Positions 1 to 7,337 of a stretch of DNA of 64,000 nucleotides are shown one piece after another. Where the stretch lies: the NCBI GenBank assembly GCA_964529305.1, contig CAZGUX010000280.1, positions 1 through 64,000 on the forward strand, in the 5' to 3' direction. The stretch is from CAZGUX01 sp964529305 (lineage in GTDB: Bacteria > Acidobacteriota > Terriglobia > Bryobacterales > Bryobacteraceae). The notes beneath the pieces are model-generated. The model was not told the DNA's origin, did not search any database, and saw only the letters and a list, made by a program, of their open reading frames with translations. How positions within the stretch are numbered: position 1 is the stretch's first letter; each line of letters opens with the position of its first letter. Position numbers and translations under genes: made by a program.

Positions 1-28
1 GATGGTCTGGGAAACAAGCCTTCGCGAT

Positions 29-490
29 TCAAGGGCCGATCGCGTGCCAATCCTCGGCGCTGACAAATTGGGAGAGATGCTTCGGATTTGTTGTGGCAAC
101 GACCACATCACCGGGCGCCGGTCCAAACGAAAGCGCTTGAGCAGCCAGGATTACGTCAACGTCCAGGTCTTTCAGGTCAGCCGTTGGCCGCCCTTGCTGC
201 CGCGCCCTCGCCCATAGAGCTGCCGCCAACTGAAGCGCTTCGTCTGAGAGTGGAAGGTACCGGCCGGGTGTGGCCGAGGCAAACGCCTCGAGCCGAGAAA
301 CGCTGAAGAACTTACCAGCACGGAGCAACTCACGCTTGAGCTCGTAGTAGACAATCGCGGGGATGATCACGCGACGCCCATTAAGCAGGCATTCAGACAA
401 CCACTCTGTAATCGCCACGACTTCGGCGTTTCGTTGGGGATGCGTGAGAAGCCCGAGTGGTCCCGAATCAAGAACGAGGAAGAGGCTCAC
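29..490 (-). CDS. PIN-domain (VapC-like) toxin, 153 aa
   Basis: A complete PIN-domain protein, probably the ribonuclease toxin of a type II toxin-antitoxin pair. The acidic metal-binding residues expected of a PIN fold are visible: D8 in LVLDSG, E50 in VYYELK, and D112 in DVDVILAAQA, followed by the typical C-terminal ATTNPKHL strand. The length is usual for VapC proteins. Translation begins at a GTG that shares bases with the stop codon of the upstream antitoxin-like gene (GTGA overlap), so the two are very likely translationally coupled. The RNA target cannot be told from sequence. Family assignment is firm; toxicity is inferred from the pairing. Confidence 0.85.
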   Translation of the reverse strand: MSLFLVLDSGPLGLLTHPQRNAEVVAITEWLSECLLNGRRVIIPAIVYYELKRELLRAGKFFSVSRLEAFASATPGRYLPLSDEALQLAAALWARARQQGRPTADLKDLDVDVILAAQALSFGPAPGDVVVATTNPKHLSQFVSAEDWHAIGP

Positions 491-708
491 GGGAAGAGCA
501 GACGCGCGCCGGTCGCCGCACGATTCGCATTCATGGCTTTCTTGAACTCGGCGACTTCTTCATCGGCCTCCCGGATCTTGTCTGGATCCGCAGTCGCGTC
601 TTGGGCCTTCCAGGCAGCCAGGAGTTCCAGCGTAGCGGTATCCACTGAGCCTCCCGACAGCCGGAGCGGTGGCTCATTCAGCGGCTTTGCGGTCGATGGC
701 TGCTTCAT
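487..708 (-). CDS. Putative antitoxin partner of the PIN toxin, 73 aa
   Basis: A small acidic and helical protein encoded directly upstream of the PIN toxin and overlapping it by 4 nt. Size, order and overlap are those of a type II antitoxin. I do not recognise a named DNA-binding fold. The segment around residues 25-60 (ATLELLAAWKAQD, then a charged helix) could form the toxin-neutralising helix. The ATG at 706-708 is preceded by a short GAGG-type ribosome binding site and by a TATAAT box 18 nt upstream. Function is inferred from context. Confidence 0.65.
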   Translation of the reverse strand: MKQPSTAKPLNEPPLRLSGGSVDTATLELLAAWKAQDATADPDKIREADEEVAEFKKAMNANRAATGARLLFP

Positions 709-1124
709 CTGCCTCGCTTCTCTCTAATTATAAGCAATGAAAGCATTCTCCGAGGAGTGACTTGTCTCGCGCGCTATTCCTGGTTTCCGAAGGTCAGCTT
801 CAGTCTCCTCGATCCGCGGCAGTGTCCGATTTAGCTGGGCCAGGAGTTTTCGCCCGGCGAGCCGGCCTCGCGACCGGCTTCGATCCCCGATTGGCCATGT
901 ACCGAGTCATGCGAACGACACGTGGTAGCGGTCAGGCGACGGACCAACTCGCTCTGTAGGGTACCGCAAACCCCAAGCAACACGCGAAGCGGTTGCTGTC
1001 CCCGATTTTCCTGCGGGGTTTCACGAATTCCTGCGGAGAGCCCACTTTGCTCAACGCGGCGACCGAGAAGACCGTCCCCCCGCCCCCCGGTAAACGGATG
1101 ACTTCGCCGGGGTTGCTCTGACTC
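709..1124. other. Intergenic stretch, no gene seen
   Basis: Apart from the toxin-antitoxin promoter at its left end, I see no coding pattern or repeat. The open frames here lack ribosome binding sites and protein-like composition. Confidence 0.5.
727..732 (-). promoter_or_regulatory. -10 box (TATAAT) of the toxin-antitoxin operon
   Basis: The minus strand reads TATAAT 18 nt before the antitoxin ATG, followed by an AGAGAAGCGAGGC stretch that can serve as ribosome binding site. No convincing -35 hexamer lies 17 nt upstream, as is common for autoregulated toxin-antitoxin promoters. Confidence 0.5.
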
Positions 1125-2030
1125 TCATTTGTCCCGGACGGCGGCCTCCGCATCTTTCAGCGTCGATTGCGCCATATTACAGTGTTGAATTGCGTTCTCC
1201 GAACACGTAAGGCACATTGCCAGTTCGCGAGCAGCAACGCTCAGATGAAAGCCAACGCGCTGGGGTAGTGCCTCAGCACGCGCAAGAACATCTTTGGCCG
1301 TATTTCGGTTTTCACGCATCAGGTCAGCGCATCGCCTCATCTTGGGAAGATCATTCGTCTTTCGTAGCGGTTCCATGCTACGGCCCTGCCGCTCCAGGGC
1401 CTTGAGTTCCTGTAGTATGTCTCTGGATCGTCTCAATGCGGCCTGAAGTGCATTTGCATCTTCTTTGCCCGAGACTATATCTGTCGATGTCAGCTTGAAT
1501 GCCTCCGTGACTTTCACAGATGGTCCCGACTTCCCTCCGGCTACTAAGGGACCCTTGAGGTGTTCTCCATTCTCACCAATTACCGCTCGGACTGAATCGG
1601 GCTGCACCTTGGGGATCGGCATCACTACGTTGACGGTGTATTGTCCAGGCTGAAGACCGCCGGTAGGACCGAAAGGACCCGCCAGAAATCGTCCAGACTG
1701 AACGGAAGTCTTAGCTTGCCCGGTAAAGTTAGTTGACGTACTGGAGACGGTAACCAGAAGTTCGGTGTTGTTTGGCAAGTTCGTTTCGCCCAGGATTGTT
1801 GCTCGCCGTGCGGCCTGTTGCTCCACTGAGACACGCAGAGATACGTCTCCGTCCATCGGTGTGTTGCCGACGCTTGGCGGCCTTACCGCGGGTTGCGATA
1901 TGGCAGAGATCCCGCCGGCTGAAGTCGTTGTCTCAGCGGCGCGGTCCTTGCTGTTTTGAGGTGTACTGCAAGCAGAAGCCGCCAGGGCAAGGACAGAAAA
2001 CAAACAGAGGTTGCAAGCGGCACGTTTCAC
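1125..2030 (-). CDS. Predicted exported lipoprotein of unknown function, 301 aa
   Basis: I do not recognise the family. Starting at the GTG at 2030 the product has a short basic N-terminus, a hydrophobic stretch (CLFSVLALAASAC) and a lipobox-like A-S-A-C, so it should be a lipid-anchored protein outside the cytoplasmic membrane. The middle part (roughly residues 80-170) is beta-rich, with a NNTELLVTVSST segment and a PGQYTVNVV strand like an Ig/transthyretin-like module. The C-terminal third is helical and carries a cysteine-containing LAMCLTCSENAIQHCN segment. The frame stays open to an ATG at 2180, but that would place about 50 polar residues before the signal sequence, so I prefer the internal GTG. 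Confidence 0.6.
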   Translation of the reverse strand: MKRAACNLCLFSVLALAASACSTPQNSKDRAAETTTSAGGISAISQPAVRPPSVGNTPMDGDVSLRVSVEQQAARRATILGETNLPNNTELLVTVSSTSTNFTGQAKTSVQSGRFLAGPFGPTGGLQPGQYTVNVVMPIPKVQPDSVRAVIGENGEHLKGPLVAGGKSGPSVKVTEAFKLTSTDIVSGKEDANALQAALRRSRDILQELKALERQGRSMEPLRKTNDLPKMRRCADLMRENRNTAKDVLARAEALPQRVGFHLSVAARELAMCLTCSENAIQHCNMAQSTLKDAEAAVRDK

Positions 2031-2189
2031 AACGTGAGCTTTTCGCGGCCGATTGGATTGCGATGCACAGATATTGGCGCGATTCCCGGGCGATGTTGTG
2101 AATGACTCTGACCGATCGCACTCGGTTTTAGCCGTAAAGCCCACTTGCGCGCCCGGATTAATCGATTTGAACCCAGCCATAGTGGGTCG

Positions 2190-2195
2190 ATTATA
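2190..2195 (-). promoter_or_regulatory. -10 box (TATAAT) upstream of the lipoprotein gene
   Basis: A consensus TATAAT on the minus strand lies 9 nt before the in-frame ATG at 2180. Transcription would begin near 2183. That means either a leader of about 150 nt before the preferred GTG at 2030 or a near-leaderless start at the ATG. Confidence 0.4.
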
Positions 2196-2429
2196 ACCTG
2201 TGCGGCGGACTGATGGACAGCCTGAACCCCATCCAGTACCACGTTGTCTGCGAATTCATTGAGATCAGATTCCCAATCTGCCGTTCGGGGCTGGCTGCGC
2301 AGGTTTGGGGTTGGCGACGGAGGTAGTTGGGACATCGAATGTGTAGGTTGCCGCTGTGCGGCAATAGGCCTTCGCCCCAACCCCTCCGTTACCGTCGGGG
2401 CTCGCCGTGGAAGACCTGTTGACTCGCGC

Positions 2430-2497
2430 CTGAAGACGCGCGGGTCGCCGAACAGGAACCACACCGCGGTGTGAGTGTCGGCGACGCCCGTGACCAT
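2430..2497 (-). pseudogene. N-terminal remnant of a PIN-domain toxin
   Basis: The frame beginning with ATG at 2497 reads MVTGVADTHTAVWFLFGDPR, which is the typical N-terminus of a PIN/VapC toxin with its first catalytic Asp. After about 22 residues the similarity stops and none of the three frames continues the domain, so the gene is truncated. It overlaps the stop codon of the decayed antitoxin upstream (TGATG), the arrangement of an intact pair. Confidence 0.6.
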
Positions 2498-2762
2498 CAG
2501 AAGTCCTGTGCGAAGTTGCTGATGAACACTCCTGGTGGTTCTCGTCGATTTCCTCGGCGGATGGGGCGGGACCGCACTTCGCCAACATGCCGTATCCCGT
2601 CTCAAATGGCTCCTCGACGCTTTTCGGCTCTTCCCTCTCGGGGGTCAGGGTGTCTTCCAGGACCCGCCTGACGTAGCGATTCGGGCGAGATGCTTTGCGC
2701 CTGGGCCTTCGCCTTTAGGGCAGCCCCAAGCTCCCCCGGAAGCTCAATGGCCAGAGGTTCAT
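2497..2762 (-). pseudogene. Frameshifted antitoxin gene of the decayed toxin-antitoxin pair
   Basis: Three frames read in turn give one plausible antitoxin. After an ATG at 2762 comes LAIELPGELGAALKAKAQAQ, then YVRRVLEDTLTPEREEPKSV in the next frame. This continues to SAEEIDENHQE, and finally VFISNFAQDF and a stop in the third frame. The order of conserved pieces is undisturbed, so single-base indels near the start, after the SPES segment and after DENHQE explain it. A GGAAGGAGAAGG ribosome binding site remains upstream. The gene cannot make a functional product. Confidence 0.6.
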
Positions 2763-2877
2763 GCCTCGAATCCTTCTCCTTCCACAGTGACGGATTTGGT
2801 GTTGCCTGTCACGAAGGTCGACCATTGAGCGGCAGGTACTGGTCCCACCGCTCACAGATCCAACGGCTCAGATTGCC

Positions 2878-3261
2878 TTATTCTTTCGGAGCGCCCGCCC
2901 GGTTCACAAGATCTGTGACCCTCGATCCGACGGCCAGCAGCGTCTGTGGAAGGAGCCCGGTAACGCCCAACACTGCGATCAAGAGCAGCAGCAGGTGCCA
3001 ACCCGTAATTGGCTGCTCCGCGGTAAGCGATTTCCACAGCCACCAACCGACAAGCCATCCCACAGCGGACCCAACAATGTTTGACCAGGCTGCTTGGGCC
3101 TTGGAAAGCCTGCGTCTCAGCCAGCCGCTGCCGTTCGATTGATCGCTGATTTCCGGCGTCAGGCTCCAGCCATAGTAGGCGTAGAAGATCGTGCCGAGGA
3201 CACTTAGGGACAAAACAAAGGTGGCGAACCCGCCATCGCGGAAAACGTAAAAGAGATTCAT
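2878..3261 (-). CDS. Small membrane protein, 127 aa, unknown function
   Basis: I do not recognise a family. Three hydrophobic segments are visible: residues about 11-32 (FATFVLSLSVLGTIFYAYY), about 60-78 (VGSAVGWLVGWWLWKSL) and about 86-108 (GWHLLLLLIAVLGVTGLL). A charged linker lies after the first one, and the C-terminal tail is polar. It stands alone, divergent from the GH42-like gene. Composition and the ATG start look real, but no function can be assigned. Confidence 0.55.
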   Translation of the reverse strand: MNLFYVFRDGGFATFVLSLSVLGTIFYAYYGWSLTPEISDQSNGSGWLRRRLSKAQAAWSNIVGSAVGWLVGWWLWKSLTAEQPITGWHLLLLLIAVLGVTGLLPQTLLAVGSRVTDLVNRAGAPKE

Positions 3262-3356
3262 ACATACCTCACCCGTCTCTCGACAGTTGTGAATTGAACT
3301 TCAGCCCAACGGGCCGTTGATATTGTAGCGCGGCGAGAACATTTCTGGCTAAACCG

Positions 3357-3400
3357 GGGACAGGGAAACCAGTGACAGAGGGACAGGGAAACCAGTGACA
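3357..3400. repeat. Perfect 21-bp direct repeat, two copies
   Basis: Two identical 21-bp units (3357-3377 and 3380-3400, beginning GGGACAGGGAAACC) lie 23 bp apart in the gene-free stretch 3262-3655. They sit beside the dispersed element at 3399-3447. Confidence 0.8.
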
Positions 3401-3447
3401 ACGAGTTGTGGTCGGAAAACGGTGTCAGTCCCCCATTTTTTCACGGC
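3399..3447 (-). repeat. Copy 1 of a dispersed ~50-bp intergenic element
   Basis: Read on the minus strand, this segment starts GCCGTGAAAAAATGGGGG and ends CAACTCGTTG. It aligns over its whole length with 63564-63613 on the plus strand, with only scattered differences. It is the main content of the otherwise gene-free stretch 3262-3655. Confidence 0.7.
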
Positions 3448-3655
3448 TCCTAACTAACGGTCGCGGCGCCGAAGGAGAACGCAACCCCATCGGCTCACGA
3501 ACGTGTACGGAAACTCAGGGCGCCGTACGGATGCTCCCGGGATCGGATCTCAGTAGACTGGCGGATGAATACGGGTCGGCGCTTTCGTTGGATTTACCGG
3601 CGAGTGCAGCCTGAACACCGCCTCTGGGGATCGCGCCGGCAAAGGAGCCTTCGAG

Positions 3656-5563
3656 ATGCTGTCCACTTTCCCCCGCCGAGGGTTTCTCGGGCGGTCGGCC
3701 GCCCTCCTTACGTCTGGAAGCCTGCTCGCTTCCCCCGCCACGCCGCAAGGAGGCCCGATCCTTCGCGCCATCAGCAGTTGGAAGTCCAGTCCCGAGGTCA
3801 ACTATTTCTTCGCCTTCGATGCCCCGAAGTTCTATCGCAACATCGACGCGGAATTGAAGGCAGTGAGCAACGCCGGATTCAATGCGCTCTACCTGATCTA
3901 TCATCCGTACCGGTCCGAAGACGGCCGCCCCACTCCGTGGCAGGAAGACATTCCGCTCAACGACCCGGATTTCGCCGGCGTTCCGCCGCCGGGTCCGGAC
4001 GCCCGGGACGCCGAGGCGCGGACCTTCCAGCGAATTCTCGCCGCCTGCCAAAAACACCGGCTGAAGACCATGTTCAACGTGGGCTGCTGGACGCCGCAGA
4101 AGTGGTTCCGGCAACACCCCGACGCGGTCTCGAAGCTTCCCGACAATACCGTCCAATATGACGAGATCTTCCAAAGGAGCTTCGGCAAGAACATCCTGAC
4201 ACCCTGTTTTCGCAGCCCGCGATTTCTCTCTCACACGGAAGCGGTGGTGCGCGGGTGGCTGAGCCAGTACCGGGGTTCGGCTCTCTTCGAGGCGGTCCTG
4301 CCACGGGTCCGTGTGACCCACCGGTTCGAAGTCCGCCTGGACGAGGGAGGCGTTCCGCTTTTCTATATCCATCAGGACACCATCGACCGCGACTGGTGCC
4401 ATTGCTCCACCTGCCAGGCCGCCTTCCGCGCCTCGCTCGAAGAGCGCTACGGCTCGATCGGGCGGGTCAACCGGGAACTGGACACGAACTTCTCGTCGTT
4501 CGGAGACATCACGCTTCCGCTCTCGCCTCACGTGCCGGGACGCGAGCGTTTCCGGGCCGTCGACCCGGTACGGGATCCCGGAAAGCAGCGACTCTGGTAT
4601 GAAGGGGCACGGTTCTGGTCGCAAGGCATCGCCCGGTGGCGGACACGCATCGTGCGCGCGGTGCGGGAGTCCTATCCCGACGGGGAAGTCATGATGATCA
4701 GCAAATACCCGTTGGGCGCCTTCCTCACCGACTATCCGATGATTGCCAGAGAGGGCAAGTTCTTTCTGATGGATTCCTATCCCATGGAAAGCGGGCGGGA
4801 ATGGAATCTGCTGCGATACTTCTTCGATATCGAGGTGTATCACTCGGCCGCGGAACAGCAAGGGCAGGCGCTGGTGGCTCATCTGCAGGCGTACGACAAT
4901 CGTCTGCCGAATAAGGTGACCCGAGCGCCTTCGCCCGAAGAATACAGGCAGCAGCAGATCGGACTGATCGGCCGCCGCGTAGGCGCCGCCGTCACCTTTG
5001 CCTTCGAACACGAGGTGCAACTCAGTCCGGGCGGGAAACCGGGAAGTTACGTGCCCGATCCGATGAAGCTGGTTGGGGAATGGCACCGGTCGTTGGGGGG
5101 TGTCGAGGAGGCGTTTCGCGGGGCGGAGCGTTATCGCGGGGGTGTGTCGGTGAAGTACCATCCGCTGGCGAACTGCAATCCGCGGGGCGCGCGGGAGGCT
5201 TTGGCCCGGTACCGATACTGGAAGGACCGGGGAGTGCCCGTCCGGATCGTGTGGGACGAGAAACAAGCCGGCGAATCGGTTCCCGATGCCTTCGAATTCG
5301 AAGTGCTGGGCAAAGGCCCTCGCGATGTGGATCTGGTGGTTTGCGAGAAGAGCCCGGACTACCTGGTTTGCTTGACCCACCTGCGCCCGGAGCGCAGAAC
5401 GGTCCGGCTGCGCGTTCAGTTGGCGGGTCAGGACATGAGGCGTTGGACGATCGTCCCGGTGTTCGGAGCGCCGATTCGTGCGGAGCGAGCGGGCGACGCC
5501 TCGATTTACACGGCAGAGTTCGGACCGTTCGCCAGCGCGGTGGGACGTCTGACCCGGCGGTAA
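3656..5563 (+). CDS. Exported glycoside hydrolase, GH42-like TIM barrel, 635 aa
   Basis: Probably a periplasmic or surface carbohydrate-active enzyme. The N-terminus has a twin-arginine-like motif (RRGFLGRSAALL) and a hydrophobic signal, so it should be exported folded. The body looks like a (beta/alpha)8 hydrolase: NAGFNALYLIYHPYR early on, then LKTMFNVGCWTPQKW. The cysteine-rich segment WCHCSTCQAAFRASLEERYG is followed by VNRELDTNFSSFGDI, reminiscent of the beta-galactosidase (GH42) motif that precedes the catalytic region. A beta-rich C-terminal domain ends the protein. The ATG has an AAGGAG site 8 nt upstream. Substrate cannot be inferred. A long open frame on the opposite strand is a GC-driven shadow. 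Confidence 0.65.
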   Translation: MLSTFPRRGFLGRSAALLTSGSLLASPATPQGGPILRAISSWKSSPEVNYFFAFDAPKFYRNIDAELKAVSNAGFNALYLIYHPYRSEDGRPTPWQEDIPLNDPDFAGVPPPGPDARDAEARTFQRILAACQKHRLKTMFNVGCWTPQKWFRQHPDAVSKLPDNTVQYDEIFQRSFGKNILTPCFRSPRFLSHTEAVVRGWLSQYRGSALFEAVLPRVRVTHRFEVRLDEGGVPLFYIHQDTIDRDWCHCSTCQAAFRASLEERYGSIGRVNRELDTNFSSFGDITLPLSPHVPGRERFRAVDPVRDPGKQRLWYEGARFWSQGIARWRTRIVRAVRESYPDGEVMMISKYPLGAFLTDYPMIAREGKFFLMDSYPMESGREWNLLRYFFDIEVYHSAAEQQGQALVAHLQAYDNRLPNKVTRAPSPEEYRQQQIGLIGRRVGAAVTFAFEHEVQLSPGGKPGSYVPDPMKLVGEWHRSLGGVEEAFRGAERYRGGVSVKYHPLANCNPRGAREALARYRYWKDRGVPVRIVWDEKQAGESVPDAFEFEVLGKGPRDVDLVVCEKSPDYLVCLTHLRPERRTVRLRVQLAGQDMRRWTIVPVFGAPIRAERAGDASIYTAEFGPFASAVGRLTRR

Positions 5564-5610
5564 GACGCGGAAAGGGGGCAGGTGAGCGAACTCATCTGCT
5601 CAGCGCCGGG

Positions 5611-5637
5611 CCGGTCGGAGACCGGTCGGAGACCGGC
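5611..5637. repeat. Tandem GGTCGGAGACC hairpin motif
   Basis: Two abutting copies of the self-complementary GGTCGGAGACCGG motif lie in the 219-bp gap after the GH42-like gene. A similar motif recurs near 37128-37142. It looks like a small REP-type intergenic element and could act as a weak transcript end. Confidence 0.45.
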
Positions 5638-5782
5638 TCCCCGTGGCGCAGTGGATAGCTGGAGTTGGCGCGCGCGGTTTGGTTCGCTCAGTTCACGGCT
5701 GATCTGGCTGCTGAAACGGGAATCGGGGCTCGCGTCAGCCGGCGATGGGAAGGTCAGGACTCCATCCTGATGCCGTTCACCT

Positions 5783-5962
5783 TCAAGTGAATCGGCTGCC
5801 GGCCGGCGCTCCGCAGCCTCCGGTGGCAAAGGTCGATAACAGACGCGTGACCTCTTCCGACCGGCAATCGGGACACATCAAGTCTCGATCGGCATCCGCC
5901 ATCCGGCGAAGCTGTTCGAACAGCTTACCGCAGGCGCCGCAACGGTACTCGTACAAAGGCAT
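5783..5962 (-). CDS. FmdB-family zinc-ribbon protein, 59 aa
   Basis: The product starts MPLYEYRCGACGKLFE and contains a second CPDC pair at about residues 31-34, giving the paired CxxC zinc ribbon of the FmdB/putative regulatory protein family. The C-terminus is glycine-rich with a further cysteine (ATGGCGAP), as in many FmdB proteins. The start at 5962 is chosen because the family begins with MPxYEY. The upstream extension to 6019 is not conserved in character. Its role is unknown. It is divergent from the TPR gene 72 nt away. Confidence 0.85.
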   Translation of the reverse strand: MPLYEYRCGACGKLFEQLRRMADADRDLMCPDCRSEEVTRLLSTFATGGCGAPAGSRFT

Positions 5963-6034
5963 CCATCCAGGTAGATGCACGAGGAATTCAAAAGTGACAA
6001 ATCCGATTCCGCCGCGCACACGTACTCAAAGTGA

Positions 6035-7318
6035 ATGAGGTGGGTACTCGGATTGCTGCTTCTGACCGCCGGGATCGAAGCCCGGTCTCCGGGCAGGCTC
6101 ACGGCCTCCTCCGCGCAAAGGCTCAAGACCGACGAGCAGATCGCGCTGTGGCAGGACCGGGTTCATCGCGAGCCGGCGAATCCCCGGCATCGGCTGGCCC
6201 TGGCCAAGTCGTTCATCCAGAAGGTACGGGAGAGCGCGGACTTCAGCTATCTCGACCGCGCTTCGCAGTTGGTGGAACGGGTGGTCGCGGAAGGGAATGC
6301 CGCCTACGAGGCAATGCGCCTGCGCAGCGAGATCGAACTGGAGCGGCACAACTTCACGTCGGTCGCCGAGTACTCTGAAGAGTTGACCCAGATCCAGCCG
6401 CGCGATCCCTGGAATTGGGGCACGTTGGGCGACGCCCGCATGGAACTGGGCCAATACGACGGCGCCCGGCAGGCCTACGTACGAATGGTCTCGCTTCGGC
6501 CCGACCTGTCCAGCTTCAACCGTCTCGCGTATTACCTGTTCGTCACCGGCAAGCCCGACCAGGCCTTCGACGCGATGAAACAAGCGATTGCGGCCGGCAG
6601 CCCTGCGCCGGAAGCCGGCGGTGTTGCGCCGGAAAACGTGGCCTGGTGCCTGGTCGACTTGGGGAACATGTACTTCAAGACCGGCAACCTCGCTGCCGCC
6701 GAAGACGCCTACCGTGACGCGCTCGAGCGGTTCCCCGGCTACTATCCCGCTTACGCAGGGTTGGGGCGAACCGCGGCCGCTCGCGGCAACGATTCCGAAG
6801 CGATCGGCTTCTATAAGAAGGCATACGCCACGCTCCCGCTGCCGGAATACGCGGCAGCGCTCCACGGTCTCTACCAGCGCAGCGGACGCCCCCTCGAGGC
6901 GAAGAAGTACCTGGCCCTGATCGACGTCGTCGACCAGATGGCTCGAGCCAACGGCGAAACCACCGATCGGGCACTGGCCCTGATTTACGCCAATCTCAAC
7001 CGCAAACTGGATCGGGCCCGGCAGTTGGTGGATGCGGAACTCGCTGTCCGGCCCGACGTCTATTCGCAGGACGCGCTGGCTTGGGTCCTGTACCGGCAGG
7101 GAGAATACGCGGCGGCCGCCGAGGCCAGCCGCAAGGCTTTGTCCCGCAGCACTCCGGAACCGGCGTTCTATTTTCACGCCGCCCGGATCGCCATGGCGCT
7201 GGCGCGCAAGGAGGAGGCGCGCCAGCACTGGGTGAAACTGCAATCCCTGAATCCAAAATTCGACCTCTTGCTGGCGAAGGAAGTCCTGGACGATTCGTCC
7301 GCGATCGCCCGGCGGTGA
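6035..7318 (+). CDS. Exported tetratricopeptide-repeat protein, 427 aa
   Basis: A signal peptide (MRWVLGLLLLTAGIEARS) is followed by a chain of TPR-like helix pairs over the rest of the protein, for example NWGTLGDARMELGQYDGARQ, VDLGNMYFKTGNLAAAEDAY and LAWVLYRQGEYAAAAEASRK. Such proteins act as protein-interaction scaffolds, here probably in the periplasm. No enzymatic domain is seen. It converges with the FtsK-motor gene, whose stop lies 20 nt beyond. Confidence 0.8.
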   Translation: MRWVLGLLLLTAGIEARSPGRLTASSAQRLKTDEQIALWQDRVHREPANPRHRLALAKSFIQKVRESADFSYLDRASQLVERVVAEGNAAYEAMRLRSEIELERHNFTSVAEYSEELTQIQPRDPWNWGTLGDARMELGQYDGARQAYVRMVSLRPDLSSFNRLAYYLFVTGKPDQAFDAMKQAIAAGSPAPEAGGVAPENVAWCLVDLGNMYFKTGNLAAAEDAYRDALERFPGYYPAYAGLGRTAAARGNDSEAIGFYKKAYATLPLPEYAAALHGLYQRSGRPLEAKKYLALIDVVDQMARANGETTDRALALIYANLNRKLDRARQLVDAELAVRPDVYSQDALAWVLYRQGEYAAAAEASRKALSRSTPEPAFYFHAARIAMALARKEEARQHWVKLQSLNPKFDLLLAKEVLDDSSAIARR

Positions 7319-7337
7319 GGCCCTGGCGCGGCCGCGG

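Noticed and set aside
2..217. 71-codon frame at the left edge
   Set aside because: It lies antisense to the PIN toxin and has no supporting signals.
3515..5380. 621-codon open frame opposite the GH42-like gene
   Set aside because: It is the antisense shadow of a clear coding gene in high-GC DNA, with Arg/Pro/Gly-rich composition and no domains.
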